Below are positions 45,655-55,518 of a DNA stretch of 64,000 bases, piece by piece (the stretch's first letter is position 1; every line of letters begins with the position of its first letter). Made by a program: the position numbers and the translations under genes. Source of the stretch: an uncultured Anaerococcus sp. GTDB taxonomy: Bacteria > Bacillota > Clostridia > Tissierellales > Peptoniphilaceae. The notes under the pieces are model-generated. The model was not told the DNA's origin. It ran no database searches and saw only the letters and a list, made by a program, of their open reading frames with translations. The stretch spans positions 10,690-74,689 of the forward strand of contig NZ_CALTTY010000008.1 of assembly GCF_943912385.1 (NCBI RefSeq). Reading direction: 5' to 3'.

Positions 45655-45933
45655 ATGGATGTAAAAGAAGTAGAAAAAATCTACCAACTTAGTAATTTAA
45701 GTTTAGAAAATAAGGATAAAGACCTTATATCTGAAAAATTTAATAGGGTCCTAGACTTTATAGAAGATATCTTCACAGTAGACACGGAAGGAGTTGAGAT
45801 GACAGAATACATCAAGACCCACAAGGCTGTCTTTAGAGAAGATAAGGTTAAAGAGTCTCTAGCCAGGTCAAAGGCTCTAGAAAATGCTAAAGATACTGAA
45901 TTTGGTTACTTTAGACTAGATTGGAAACTATAG
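45655..45933 (+). CDS. gatC: Asp/Glu-tRNA amidotransferase subunit C
   Basis: 92 aa. VEKIYQLSNLSLENKDKDLISEKFNRVLDFIEDI and the C-terminal REDKVKESLARSKALENAKDTEFGYFRLDWKL match GatC, the small subunit that wraps GatA and GatB. AGGAGAA precedes the ATG, one base after the ligA stop. Confidence 0.92.
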   Translation: MDVKEVEKIYQLSNLSLENKDKDLISEKFNRVLDFIEDIFTVDTEGVEMTEYIKTHKAVFREDKVKESLARSKALENAKDTEFGYFRLDWKL

Positions 45934-45941
45934 GAGCAAAA

Positions 45942-47354
45942 ATGGATATTAAAGCTATTATAGAAAAATATAAAAATAATGAAATAAGTGTAGAAGAAAA
46001 TACAAAAATTATACTTGAGAAAATAAAAAACGAGGATACTAATGCCTATATAAGTTATGACGAAGAAGACTCTTTAAATAGAGCTAGGGACCTTGATAAA
46101 AAACTTAAAAATGGTGAAAAATTAGGCTCTCTATTTGGTATAGCAGTTGCCGTTAAGGATAATATATCCTATAAGAATATGGATATGACTTGTGCTTCAA
46201 AAATGCTAGAAGGTTTTAGACCAATGTTTAATGCCAGGGTCATTGAAAATTTATTAGAAGAAGATGCTATTATAATTGCAAAAACCAATATGGATGAATT
46301 TGCAATGGGCGCAAGGGGTAAAACATCCTTTTATGGTCCAGTTAAAAATCCTATAGATAAAACTAGGGTAACAGGAGGTTCATCATCTGGGTCTGCAGCT
46401 GCAGTATCTAAAGAAGACGTTCTTATTTCTATAGGAACTGACACAGGCGGTTCTGTAAGAACTCCAGCAAGCTATTGTAATGTTATTGGTTATAAACCAA
46501 GTTATGGTATGGTAAGCCGTAGTGGAGTAGTATCAATGGTTAATACCTTAGACCAGGTGTCGGTATTTGCTAAAAATATAGCTGATATTAGAGAAATTTC
46601 TCAAGTAATTGAGGGCCCAGATGAAAAAGATATGACTGTTAGGCTGGACTCTTACACTTATGATTATGCAAAATATAGCTTTGAAGGTAAAAAAATAGCC
46701 TATATACCAGCTGACGATGAATTAAATAAAGGTATAGATGATGTTGTAAGAAAGGATTATGAACTTGCTCTAGAAAAATTAGAAGAGCTTGGAGCTGATT
46801 TACAACCTATCAAAATGGAGTATGCAAAATATGCAAACCAAGTTTATAATGTAGTCATGTCAAGTGAAGTCTCATCAAACATGTCGAGGTTTGACGGTGT
46901 TAGGTTTGGCCATCAAAGTGATAAGTATGGCTCTGTAGATGAATTATTTTTAAATTCAAGGTCAGAAGGTCTTGGTGAAGAGGTACAAAGAAGAATAGCT
47001 CTTGGAACCATGTACCTATCAGCAGCTGATAATCAAAGAGTCTATAAACAAGGTCTTAAACTAAGAACTCTAATAAAAGAAGAATTAGAAAAAGCATTTG
47101 AAAAATACGACCTAATTATAACTCCAACAGTCCTAAACTTAGCTCCAAGCTTAGATGGTGATTACGAAGATCCATTAAGCGACTTTAGAGCAGACGGCTT
47201 TAATGTAATTGTAAACCTTGCAGGCATGACAGGATTATCCCTACCAGTAAGAGAAGGCCTATCAGGATCTGTACAACTTATAGCAAATACAAATGATGAT
47301 AGTAAGTTATTAAATGCAGGAGAAGAATTTTTAAGGAGAATCAATGAAAACTAA
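45942..47354 (+). CDS. gatA: Asp/Glu-tRNA amidotransferase subunit A
   Basis: 470 aa from the ATG at 45942, five bases after TAGGAG; a TTG at 45921 lies inside gatC. Amidase signature with the catalytic Ser-cisSer-Lys triad: AVAVKDNI holds Lys, VTGGSSSGSAAAVS and GTDTGGSVRTPAS hold the serines. It hydrolyses Gln and feeds ammonia to GatB. Confidence 0.96.
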   Translation: MDIKAIIEKYKNNEISVEENTKIILEKIKNEDTNAYISYDEEDSLNRARDLDKKLKNGEKLGSLFGIAVAVKDNISYKNMDMTCASKMLEGFRPMFNARVIENLLEEDAIIIAKTNMDEFAMGARGKTSFYGPVKNPIDKTRVTGGSSSGSAAAVSKEDVLISIGTDTGGSVRTPASYCNVIGYKPSYGMVSRSGVVSMVNTLDQVSVFAKNIADIREISQVIEGPDEKDMTVRLDSYTYDYAKYSFEGKKIAYIPADDELNKGIDDVVRKDYELALEKLEELGADLQPIKMEYAKYANQVYNVVMSSEVSSNMSRFDGVRFGHQSDKYGSVDELFLNSRSEGLGEEVQRRIALGTMYLSAADNQRVYKQGLKLRTLIKEELEKAFEKYDLIITPTVLNLAPSLDGDYEDPLSDFRADGFNVIVNLAGMTGLSLPVREGLSGSVQLIANTNDDSKLLNAGEEFLRRINEN

Positions 47355-48762
47355 AACAATAATAGGTCTAGAGATTCACGTTGAGTTATCTACAGAAACA
47401 AAAATGTTCTGTTCCTGTAAAAATGAGTTTGGAGCAGTTCCAAATACTAATGTATGCCCTATTTGTCTCGGTCATCCAGGCACCCTACCTTTGATGAATA
47501 AGGCAGCTGTGGAATATGCAGTTATGGCAGGCCTCGCCTTTAATTGTAAAATAAGAAATAATCAAAAAGTAGATAGAAAAAAATATTTCTATCCAGACCT
47601 AGTAAAAGGCTACCAACTCACTCAGTTTGACAAGCCCTATGCCTACGAAGGTTACTTAAAACTTAATAGTGGAAAGCATATCAATATTAGAGAAATTCAC
47701 ATGGAAGAGGATACAGGAAAATCAAACCATAACGATGACAATACTGTTTTAATGGACTATAATAGGGCAGGAGTACCACTAATAGAAATTGTAACTGACC
47801 CAGATATAAATTCACCAGAAGAAGCAAGGGAATTTGTTGAAACTTTAGCAGCCACCCTTAAATTTTTAGATGTATCTGACTGTATAATGGCCGAAGGTTC
47901 CATGCGTGTGGACGTAAATGTCAATATTAAAGATGAAGAAAGTGGACTTAGGACTGAAATAGCAGAAATAAAAAATATCAACTCAATTAGGGCTATCGAA
48001 AATGCTCTTAGCTATGAAGTTAAAAGGCAAACTAAACTTATTGAAGAAGGAAAAACTGGTGTTAAAGAAACCAGAAGATGGGATGATGCTGAACTTAAAA
48101 CCATCCATATGAGAAATAAGGAAGCCGGTAATGATTATAGATTTTCAGCTGATGGAGATATACCAGACATTTATTTATCAGATGAATTTATAGAAAATAT
48201 CAGAGAAAATTTACCAGAACTACCTAACAAAAAACAAGCAAGGTACATGGATGAATACAAACTATCAGAATACGACGCAAAGCTATTAAGCCATGATAGA
48301 AATCTAGCAAAACTTTTTGAAGAAACTAACAAGATAGTAAATGAGCCTAGTACAACAGCAAATTGGATTCTAACTGAGCTTTCAAGAAGGCTAAATGAAG
48401 CTGAGGAGAACGCAAGCGAAATGGAATTATCAGTAGAAAACTTTGCTAAGCTTATAAACCTTGCTAAGGAAAATAAGATAAACAACAATGTTGCAAAAAA
48501 ACTTCTCAGAGAAATATATACAAGCAACGAAGATCCAGAAAAACTTGCCGAAGAAAGAAATCTTCTTCAAATCTCTGACTCATCATTACTAGAAGATGTT
48601 GTCAACGAGGTTTTAGAAGAGAATCCTCAATCTATCGAAGATATAAAAAACGGAAAGGACAGGGCTTTTGGATTCTTAGTAGGTCAGGCAATGAAAAAAA
48701 CAAGAGGCAAGGGAAACCCTCAAGAAATAAACAAGCTACTAAAAGAAAAGATAGGAGAATAG
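47344..48762 (+). CDS. gatB: Asp/Glu-tRNA amidotransferase subunit B
   Basis: 472 aa kinase/transamidase subunit. GLEIHVELST start, metal-binding cysteines in MFCSCKN and NVCPICLGHPG, RKKYFYPDLVKGYQLTQFD, MDYNRAGVPLIEIVTDPD, and a C-terminal YqeY-like tail ending GFLVGQAMKKTRGKGNPQ. It overlaps gatA by 11 bases. Its stop codon is part of a terminator hairpin. Confidence 0.97.
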   Translation: MKTKTIIGLEIHVELSTETKMFCSCKNEFGAVPNTNVCPICLGHPGTLPLMNKAAVEYAVMAGLAFNCKIRNNQKVDRKKYFYPDLVKGYQLTQFDKPYAYEGYLKLNSGKHINIREIHMEEDTGKSNHNDDNTVLMDYNRAGVPLIEIVTDPDINSPEEAREFVETLAATLKFLDVSDCIMAEGSMRVDVNVNIKDEESGLRTEIAEIKNINSIRAIENALSYEVKRQTKLIEEGKTGVKETRRWDDAELKTIHMRNKEAGNDYRFSADGDIPDIYLSDEFIENIRENLPELPNKKQARYMDEYKLSEYDAKLLSHDRNLAKLFEETNKIVNEPSTTANWILTELSRRLNEAEENASEMELSVENFAKLINLAKENKINNNVAKKLLREIYTSNEDPEKLAEERNLLQISDSSLLEDVVNEVLEENPQSIEDIKNGKDRAFGFLVGQAMKKTRGKGNPQEINKLLKEKIGE

Positions 48763-48789
48763 GAAGTGTCAAGGCACTTCCCTTTTTTT
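48762..48789 (+). terminator. Terminator hairpin after gatB, abutting the next start
   Basis: GGAAGTG/CACTTCC (7 bp), loop TCAAGG, then C and seven T. The next gene's ATG is only four bases past the T run. Confidence 0.75.
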
Positions 48790-48792
48790 AAA

Positions 48793-50055
48793 ATGAATTT
48801 ACTTATAAAAAATGCAAAAATACTTTCAATGGAATCTCCTGAAATCTACGAATCAGATCTTCTAATTGAAGGTAAATATATAAAAAAAATAGAAAAAAAT
48901 ATTGAGAAAAATAGTGATAGGATAATAGATGCAAAGGGGAAACTTTTAATGCCTGCCTTTGTTAATTGCCATACCCATGTTGGCATGAGCTTATTTAGAA
49001 ATTATGGTGCAGAAGTAGGTCTATATTCTTGGTTAAAAGACTATATTTGGCCTCTAGAGGAAAAGCTTAGTGATGAGGATGTATATACTGCATCACTAAT
49101 GTCTTTTACTGAAATGGTAAAAAATGGAATAGGTAGCTTTGCTGACATGTATTTTTTCTCCGAAGCTACTATAAAAGCAGCCTTAGAAGTTGGTATCCGT
49201 GGGGAAATTTCTAGAGGTTTAGCAATACCAGATCCTTGTGACTTTAAAATAAAAGAAAACTTATCTTTACATAGAAAGTATAAAGATAGTGACCTTATAA
49301 ATATTGGTTTTGGGCCACATGCAGTTTACACTACAGATATAGACTACTTAGAAAAAATATCAAATCTGGCAAAAGAAAATAATCTTCCTATACACATTCA
49401 CCTTTCAGAAACAAAAAAAGAAAATGAAGACTGTTTTAGAAGATTTAAGATGACCCCAACTGAAGTATTTAAAAAAGCAGGTATTTTTGAAAACAGAACA
49501 ATTGCTGCCCATGGAGTCCACCTTACAGATAAGGATCTTGATATTCTAAAAGAAAATAAAGTAAGTATCGTTCACAACCCAGCAAGCAACCTTAAGCTAA
49601 AATCAGGATTTTTAAACCTTGCTAAGGTTCTAGATAAGGGAATAAATATAGCTTTAGGAACAGACTCATCTGCAAGTAATAATAAATTATCAATATTACG
49701 TGAAATGGAACTAACAGGTCTTGTTTCAAAATTATATTCATCAAGAGATATAGAAGCTTACGAAATTCTAAAAATGGCTACTATAAATGGGGCTAGGGCT
49801 CTTGGTATGGATGATAAGATAGGTAGTGTAAAAGAAGGAAAGCTTGCTGACCTTATATTAATCGACTTAGACAATATTAACCATAAACCTGAAAATAATA
49901 TCCTAAGTTCACTGATATACTCAACCTATGAAGACGATATAAAATATACTATAGTAAATGGAAATGTTATATATGAAAATAATAGGGTGGTAGGTATTGA
50001 CAATGATCTATTAGATAAAAAAATTAAAGAAGCTTCAGATAGGTTAGGTCTATAG
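48793..50055 (+). CDS. Amidohydrolase, SAH/methylthioadenosine deaminase type
   Basis: 420 aa from the ATG at 48793 (MNLLIKNAKIL). A GTG at 48766 has AGGAG eight bases upstream and would add nine residues encoded by the hairpin; the ATG itself has only a T run before it, so the true start is open. Metal ligands are visible in NCHTHVGMS, IHIHLSETK, AAHGVHL and LGTDSSASNNKL, as in the TrzN/MtaD group that deaminates S-adenosylhomocysteine or methylthioadenosine. Exact substrate is inferred. Confidence 0.85.
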   Translation: MNLLIKNAKILSMESPEIYESDLLIEGKYIKKIEKNIEKNSDRIIDAKGKLLMPAFVNCHTHVGMSLFRNYGAEVGLYSWLKDYIWPLEEKLSDEDVYTASLMSFTEMVKNGIGSFADMYFFSEATIKAALEVGIRGEISRGLAIPDPCDFKIKENLSLHRKYKDSDLINIGFGPHAVYTTDIDYLEKISNLAKENNLPIHIHLSETKKENEDCFRRFKMTPTEVFKKAGIFENRTIAAHGVHLTDKDLDILKENKVSIVHNPASNLKLKSGFLNLAKVLDKGINIALGTDSSASNNKLSILREMELTGLVSKLYSSRDIEAYEILKMATINGARALGMDDKIGSVKEGKLADLILIDLDNINHKPENNILSSLIYSTYEDDIKYTIVNGNVIYENNRVVGIDNDLLDKKIKEASDRLGL

Positions 50056-51236
50056 TGGTTGGAATTGATATAATATCAGTAGATAAAATAAAAGAAAAAA
50101 ACGAAGATTTTCTAAGAAAGGTTTTTACCCAAAATGAACTTAGCTATTCCTTTAATAAAGAAAATCCCTACCAGACTCTAGCAGGAATCTATGCGCTAAA
50201 AGAAGCCACTATCAAAGCTTATGACTTGGATTTTTCTTACCTATATAAATCAAAAATCGAAGTTTTACATAAGTATAATAGACCCCTCATACTTATAGAT
50301 AAAAACAAAGTAAAAGCAAGTGTATCAATTTCCCATGATGAGGGAAGGGCTATAGGAGTCTGCATAATGGGGGAAAAAGAAAAAATTAGTATAGATAAAA
50401 ATATTAAGTCTTTATTAAAGCCGAGAGATAAAAAAAGTCATAAGGGAAATTATGGGAGGATAGCTATTCTTGGGGGTTCTTCTGGCATGGCTGGATCCGT
50501 TTACCTTGCTTCTAAAGCAAGTCTTAGGACAGGCGCAGGCCTTGTTTATTTAATTTGTCCTCAATCTATAAGTGACATTTTACAAATAAAATCTTGCGAA
50601 CAGATTATAAACCCTATTGATTCTTATAATTTAAAGTATAATAAACTTATATTTAAACAAGTTTTAGGATACTTGGATAATAAGGATGTCCTTGCTATAG
50701 GTCCTGGTATGGGAAAGGGCTTTGGCCTTAACCGACTAATAGCTGATGTTTTATCTGTATTTAAGGGAAAAATTGTTATTGATGCAGATGGATTAAACGC
50801 TATAGCCAAGGATAAAAATATTTTACATAATAAAAATAATATTATCTTAACTCCTCACTTAATGGAGTTTTCTAGACTAACAGGTTTAAGTCTTGATAAT
50901 ATAAATAGTGACAGGATAAATATAGCTAAAAACTTTGCTAAAACTTATAAGGTCATCCTAGTCCTAAAATCTGAATCAACAATAGTGACTGATGGTAGTA
51001 AACTTTATATAAATAAGATTGGTAATCCAGGCATGGCCACCGCTGGATGTGGAGATGTACTAACAGGAGTGATTGCAGGTCTTATTCCTAGATTAAACCA
51101 ATTTGAAGCTGCGAAACTCGGAGTATACTTACATTCTTTAGCAGCTGATATGGCTACTTTCGATATGGGAGAAGATTCCCTTATTGCAAGTGACATTATA
51201 GAGTACTTACCAAAGGCAATGAGACTTTTGAGGTAA
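50055..51236 (+). CDS. acpS: Fused holo-ACP synthase and ADP-dependent NAD(P)H-hydrate dehydratase
   Basis: 393 aa, GTG start overlapping the previous stop (TAGTG). Residues 1 to about 115 are AcpS: MVGIDIISVDKI with the metal Asp and ALKEATIKAY with the conserved Glu; it loads phosphopantetheine on acyl carrier protein. Residues about 125-393 are NnrD (YjeF C-terminal): LGGSSGMAGSVYLASKASLRTGAGLV, DADGLN, ILTPHLMEFSRLTG and GNPGMATAGCGDVLTGVIAGL. The epimerase half (NnrE) is absent. The order acpS-nnrD-alr-mazF mirrors Bacillus, where they are separate genes. Confidence 0.92.
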   Translation: MVGIDIISVDKIKEKNEDFLRKVFTQNELSYSFNKENPYQTLAGIYALKEATIKAYDLDFSYLYKSKIEVLHKYNRPLILIDKNKVKASVSISHDEGRAIGVCIMGEKEKISIDKNIKSLLKPRDKKSHKGNYGRIAILGGSSGMAGSVYLASKASLRTGAGLVYLICPQSISDILQIKSCEQIINPIDSYNLKYNKLIFKQVLGYLDNKDVLAIGPGMGKGFGLNRLIADVLSVFKGKIVIDADGLNAIAKDKNILHNKNNIILTPHLMEFSRLTGLSLDNINSDRINIAKNFAKTYKVILVLKSESTIVTDGSKLYINKIGNPGMATAGCGDVLTGVIAGLIPRLNQFEAAKLGVYLHSLAADMATFDMGEDSLIASDIIEYLPKAMRLLR

Positions 51237-51238
51237 CT

Positions 51239-52357
51239 ATGCAAGAAACTTTTTTAGAGGTAAATTTAGATAAAATAAGAAGAAATATAAAAAATATAAA
51301 GAAATCGGCTGGAGATTCAAAATTTTGTGCTGTAGTAAAGGCTAATGCTTATGGCTTGGGCTCGGAAATTATATGTAAAGATATCGAATATTTGGTTGAC
51401 TATTTTGCAGTAGCAAGGCTCAGCGAGGCCTTAGTTCTTAGAAGAAATTCAATCACAAAACCAATCTTAGTTCTCGGTTATGTAGGTCTTGATGACATAG
51501 AAAAATGCTATAAAAATAAGATTGACATACCCATTTATGATCTAGAACTAGCAAAAGAGATTAATAAGCTAGGCTATGAAATTAAGGGTCATCTCGCGCT
51601 TGATACAGGACACGGCAGGATAGGTTTTAGAGAACATGAAATTAACGATATTAGAAAACTTAAGGAACTTGATAATATTGACATAATATCTGCATTTAGT
51701 CATTTTGCAACTGCTGACGAAAAAGATCCAACTTTTACTTTTAAACAGGAAAAAATATTCGATAAGGTGCTTTCTGAGATAAAAGATGACTTTAAATTTG
51801 ACTTTGTCCACCTGGCAAATTCAGCTGCTTCTATAAAACATAAGATTTTTAAATCTATGTATAGGGTGGGTATAGCAACTTATGGTATATATCCATCAGA
51901 CTACATAAAAGAAAGTTCAGAAATATGCTTAGAAAAATCTTTTAGGCTATTTTCATACGTCCATTTTGTTAAAAATGTTCCAGCTAATACCCCAATAAGT
52001 TATGGCAGGACCTTTGTATCTGATAAATCTATGAAGGTGGCTTCTGTATCAATAGGATATGCAGACGGCTATAACAGAGATTTTTCTAATAAGGGTCTTG
52101 TGTATATTCATGGCAAGGCTTGTAGGGTTTTAGGAAGAGTTTGTATGGACCAGATGATGGTGGATGTTACAGGTCTTGATGTAGGAATAGGCGATTTAGT
52201 TGAGATTTATAAGGATATTTATGAAGATGCTGATAAAGTAGGGACGATACCTTATGAACTAATGACTAGTATTTCGATGAGGGTTAAAAGAAAATATATT
52301 AAAAATAATCAAGTTACAGCATGCTGTGATTACTTAGGAGAAATGTATGAAAATTAA
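51239..52357 (+). CDS. alr: Alanine racemase
   Basis: 372 aa PLP enzyme making D-alanine for peptidoglycan. [10 protein letters not shown] contains the PLP Lys, [14 protein letters not shown] and [11 protein letters not shown] are conserved, [14 protein letters not shown] holds the catalytic Tyr, and [13 protein letters not shown] follows. Full length. It starts two bases after the acpS-nnrD stop and overlaps mazF by 11 bases. Confidence 0.96.
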   Translation: MQETFLEVNLDKIRRNIKNIKKSAGDSKFCAVVKANAYGLGSEIICKDIEYLVDYFAVARLSEALVLRRNSITKPILVLGYVGLDDIEKCYKNKIDIPIYDLELAKEINKLGYEIKGHLALDTGHGRIGFREHEINDIRKLKELDNIDIISAFSHFATADEKDPTFTFKQEKIFDKVLSEIKDDFKFDFVHLANSAASIKHKIFKSMYRVGIATYGIYPSDYIKESSEICLEKSFRLFSYVHFVKNVPANTPISYGRTFVSDKSMKVASVSIGYADGYNRDFSNKGLVYIHGKACRVLGRVCMDQMMVDVTGLDVGIGDLVEIYKDIYEDADKVGTIPYELMTSISMRVKRKYIKNNQVTACCDYLGEMYEN

Positions 52358-52697
52358 AAGAGGCGACCTATACTATGCAGATCTCTCTCCTGTAGTAGGC
52401 AGCGAACAGGGTGGAGTGAGGCCTGTTATTGTAGTTCAAAATGATGTTGGTAATAAATACTCTCCAACTATAATTGTTGCTCCAGTAACTAGTCAGATGA
52501 ATAAAGCAAAGCTTCCAACCCATGTCAAAATCAAAGGTAATAAATACGGACTACCTAAAAACTCTGTAGCCCTAATGGAACAATTAAGAACTATAGATAA
52601 GAAGAGATTAAGAGAAAAAATAGGAAATTTTTCTATGGATATAATGAATAAGATTGACGAAGCCATGATGATTTCCCTCGCCCTTGATTTAGAATAA
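52347..52697 (+). CDS. mazF: MazF/PemK-type endoribonuclease toxin without adjacent antitoxin
   Basis: 116 aa, EndoA type. [33 protein letters not shown] is the classic start, with the catalytic Arg in GGVRPV and Thr in [23 protein letters not shown] is also conserved. It cleaves mRNA at short single-stranded sites. In Bacillus the antitoxin gene lies between alr and this gene; here the two overlap, so that space is gone. An antitoxin elsewhere is possible. Confidence 0.93.
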   Translation: MKIKRGDLYYADLSPVVGSEQGGVRPVIVVQNDVGNKYSPTIIVAPVTSQMNKAKLPTHVKIKGNKYGLPKNSVALMEQLRTIDKKRLREKIGNFSMDIMNKIDEAMMISLALDLE

Positions 52698-52710
52698 TAC
52701 ATATTAAAAT

Positions 52711-52758
52711 AAAACCAGTAGGCTATAAGCAAATTACTTTATAGCCTACTGGTTTTTT
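52711..52758. terminator. Bidirectional terminator between mazF and murC
   Basis: A perfect 18-bp stem (AAAACCAGTAGGCTATAA and its complement) with a 10-base loop and six T on the + side. The murC stop codon touches the A/T tract. Confidence 0.93.
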
Positions 52759-54163
52759 ATATACTAATTAATTTTTTCTGATCTTTAACTATCATTTTTG
52801 CTAGCTCATCTGGATTTCCACAGCCTGTAGTTATAACTAAGTCGTCGTCTTCGATTATATCATATATATAATCCCTTGCCTCTTCGAAGGTTCCAAGGTA
52901 TTTAGCATTTAAACCTTTTTCAACCATACCGTTAACAACATCTTTAGAGTGGATAGTAGGATCAAATTTTTCTCTGGCTGCGTAAATATCTGTTACGATA
53001 ATCTCATCTGCAGAATCAAAACTTGTTAAAAAATCATTGAATAAAGACTTTGTTCTAGAATATGTGTGAGGTTGCCATACGCAAATTAACCTCCCCTTGG
53101 TATGTTCAGCCAGAGCATCAAGCGTTACAAGAATTTCAGATGGATGGTGGCCGTAATCAGTCATAATAGTTGTCCTATAAACACGACCAACTATTTCCAT
53201 TCTCCTATCAAGACCTGTATATTTTATAATGTTATTTTTTATGGTATCAATATCTATGCCGTTTTCATAGGTAGATACGATGGAAGCCATGGCATTATTG
53301 ATATTATGTCTTCCTATAACACCTAGTTTGAAATGCTCTATATCTCCATTTTTCATTACTAAATCAAAGCTAGGTCTGCCAATCTCATCAAAAGTAATAT
53401 TAGTTGCATTATAGTCTGCGTCAGGATTTTCTTGCCCATAGGTAATCAGTTCTCCTTGGATTGCATCAATAACAAGTTTGTTATTTTCTTCATTTAAATT
53501 TAGGATTGTTTTAGAGTTTGAGTCTTGGTTTCTAAGATAAACTTTAAATGTTTCTACAATGTCATCAAGGTCCTTATAATAGTCTAGGTGATCTTCATCG
53601 ATATTTAAGATTATTACTGTTTGCGGATAATAATATCTGATATTTCCCTTGTATTCACAGGCTTCTGTTACAAGAAAATCTTCTGTCCCAACTTTAACAT
53701 TTCCTTCCATATCATCAAGATTACCTCCTAATAAAATAGTAGGATCTTCATTAGAGTGAAGCAGTATTTTTGAAATCATACTTGTGGCAGTGGACTTACC
53801 ATGAGATCCAGAAATAGCAATAGAATTTCTATAATTTCTCATTAATGCTCCTAAAAATACACCTCTTGTAACAACAGGTGCACTTGTTTTTTTCGCTTCT
53901 ATTAATTCTTCATTATCATCGGAAATAGCATCAGTGTATACAACAAGGTCTGGATTTTGTATATTTTCTTTTTTTTGACCGATAAAAACTTTAATACCTA
54001 AATTTTTTAGTGATTTTACGGTATCGGATTCGCTCCTATCTGAACCAGTTACTTCATATCCTTTTTCAAACAATAGGTGGGCGAGGCCACTCATAGAAAT
54101 CCCGCCAATGCCTATAAAATGTATATATTCGTATTTATGATTATCTAAATTAAATTCAAACAT
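52757..54163 (-). CDS. murC: UDP-N-acetylmuramate-L-alanine ligase
   Basis: 468 aa. N-terminal HFIGIGGISMSGLAHLL, ATP motif ISGSHGKSTATSM, ILNIDEDHLDYY, and C-terminal YGHHPSEI and VWQPHTYSRT. It adds L-Ala to UDP-MurNAc. AAGGAG precedes the ATG. Upstream on the - strand, TATAAT at 54217-54212 with a TGG extended -10 is a likely promoter. Confidence 0.96.
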   Translation of the reverse strand: MFEFNLDNHKYEYIHFIGIGGISMSGLAHLLFEKGYEVTGSDRSESDTVKSLKNLGIKVFIGQKKENIQNPDLVVYTDAISDDNEELIEAKKTSAPVVTRGVFLGALMRNYRNSIAISGSHGKSTATSMISKILLHSNEDPTILLGGNLDDMEGNVKVGTEDFLVTEACEYKGNIRYYYPQTVIILNIDEDHLDYYKDLDDIVETFKVYLRNQDSNSKTILNLNEENNKLVIDAIQGELITYGQENPDADYNATNITFDEIGRPSFDLVMKNGDIEHFKLGVIGRHNINNAMASIVSTYENGIDIDTIKNNIIKYTGLDRRMEIVGRVYRTTIMTDYGHHPSEILVTLDALAEHTKGRLICVWQPHTYSRTKSLFNDFLTSFDSADEIIVTDIYAAREKFDPTIHSKDVVNGMVEKGLNAKYLGTFEEARDYIYDIIEDDDLVITTGCGNPDELAKMIVKDQKKLISI

Positions 54164-54252
54164 TTATTTATTATTCTCCTTAATAGTCTAGTCTTTAAGT
54201 ATATTTGTTATATTATACCATATTTAATAATGAAATCTTGTCAAGTTACTCT

Positions 54253-54280
54253 TTGAATATAAAGACATATGACGTATATT
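54253..54280 (+). promoter_or_regulatory. Candidate promoter of rpiB
   Basis: TTGAAT (54253-54258), 16-base spacer, TATATT (54275-54280). The AAGGAGG site follows at about 54303. Confidence 0.55.
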
Positions 54281-54313
54281 TATATTAGATACTTATTCAT
54301 AGAAGGAGGTACC

Positions 54314-54751
54314 ATGAAATTTGTTATAGCTAATGATCATGGTGGAATTGATTTACAACCCGCTGTTTGTGAAAAACTAGAAGAGTTGGGTCATGATGTA
54401 GAGCATTTAGGGACATATGATACTGAATCTTGTGATTATAGTGATTTTGCAATCAAAGCTTGTGAAAAAGTTAAAAGCGGAGATGCTGATTTTGCTATCC
54501 TCATTTGTGGGACAGGTCTTGGCATGTCTATTTCAGCAAATAAAGTTAAGGGCATAAGAGCATCCTGTGTTTCTGAACCATTTTCAGCTAAAATGAGTAG
54601 GGCACATAATGACGCAAATGTTTTATGCCTTGGCGCTAGAGTTATAGGAACAGAACTTTGTAAAATGATAGTAGAAGAATTTGCTACAACAGAATTTGAA
54701 GGCGGTCGTCACCAAAGACGAGTCGATAAAATAAAAAAAATAGAAGAATAA
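54314..54751 (+). CDS. rpiB: Ribose-5-phosphate isomerase B
   Basis: 145 aa from the ATG at 54314, behind AAGGAGG; the longer frame from 54269 lacks such a site. ANDHGGIDL start, YDTESCDYSDFA, and the active-site Cys in ICGTGLGMSISANKVKGIRA, then HNDANVLCLGARVIG. LacA/RpiB family. It interconverts ribose-5-phosphate and ribulose-5-phosphate. deoD, next door, also works in ribose and nucleoside salvage. Confidence 0.93.
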   Translation: MKFVIANDHGGIDLQPAVCEKLEELGHDVEHLGTYDTESCDYSDFAIKACEKVKSGDADFAILICGTGLGMSISANKVKGIRASCVSEPFSAKMSRAHNDANVLCLGARVIGTELCKMIVEEFATTEFEGGRHQRRVDKIKKIEE

Positions 54752-54755
54752 TACT

Positions 54756-54778
54756 GAGACTACAAGGTCTCTATTTTT
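54756..54778 (+). terminator. Weak terminator after rpiB
   Basis: A 5-bp stem GAGAC/GTCTC with 6-base loop, then TATTTTT. Some read-through into deoD is expected. Confidence 0.5.
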
Positions 54779-54797
54779 GTTTATAAAAGGAGAGTAC

Positions 54798-55517
54798 ATG
54801 ACTATACCAACACCACATATATCTGCCACCAGTAAGGATGAAATAGCTAAAACTGTTTTAATGCCTGGTGATCCGCTTAGAGCAAAATTTATTGCAGATA
54901 ACTTTCTAGAAGATGTAACCCAATTTAACAAAACACGAGGTATGCTTGGTTATACAGGATATTATAAGGGTAAAAGAGTATCAGTAATGGGAAGTGGTAT
55001 GGGAATACCATCAGCTATGATTTACTATAATGAGCTGTTTGATTTTTATGATGTTGATTTAATTATTAGAGTTGGAACTGCTGGTTCTATGCAAGAAGAT
55101 GTAAAACTTCATGATATTGTTATAGCTTCTTCTGCATGCTCTGAATCTTCAATAAATGATAATCTTTTTGGAAACATTAACTTTTCCGTAACACCTGATT
55201 TTGATCTTTTAGTTAAAGCAGTAGATAAGTCTAAAGAATTAGGTTACACTACCCACTGCGGTCAGGTTCATTCATCTGACCAATTCTACTCTGAAACAGA
55301 TCCAAGGGTATTTGATAATTTGAAAAAATACGGCATCCTGTGTGTAGAAATGGAATCATACGGACTATTTATGGCTGCAAGAAAACATAATAAAAAGGGC
55401 CTAGGAATATTTACTATATCTGATTCACTGATAGAAAATGTAGCGGACAGTGCAGAAAATAGACAAAAATCATATACTAATATGATGGAACTAGCCCTAG
55501 AGGTCGCAGAAGCCTAG
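54798..55517 (+). CDS. deoD: Purine-nucleoside phosphorylase, DeoD type
   Basis: 239 aa from the ATG at 54798 with AAAGGAG upstream. MPGDPLRAKFIA, GMGIPSAMIYYNEL, RVGTAGSMQ, the nucleoside-binding VEMESYGLF, and FTISDSL with the catalytic Asp identify the hexameric DeoD family. It splits purine nucleosides to base and ribose-1-phosphate. Confidence 0.95.
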   Translation: MTIPTPHISATSKDEIAKTVLMPGDPLRAKFIADNFLEDVTQFNKTRGMLGYTGYYKGKRVSVMGSGMGIPSAMIYYNELFDFYDVDLIIRVGTAGSMQEDVKLHDIVIASSACSESSINDNLFGNINFSVTPDFDLLVKAVDKSKELGYTTHCGQVHSSDQFYSETDPRVFDNLKKYGILCVEMESYGLFMAARKHNKKGLGIFTISDSLIENVADSAENRQKSYTNMMELALEVAEA

Positions 55518-55518
55518 G

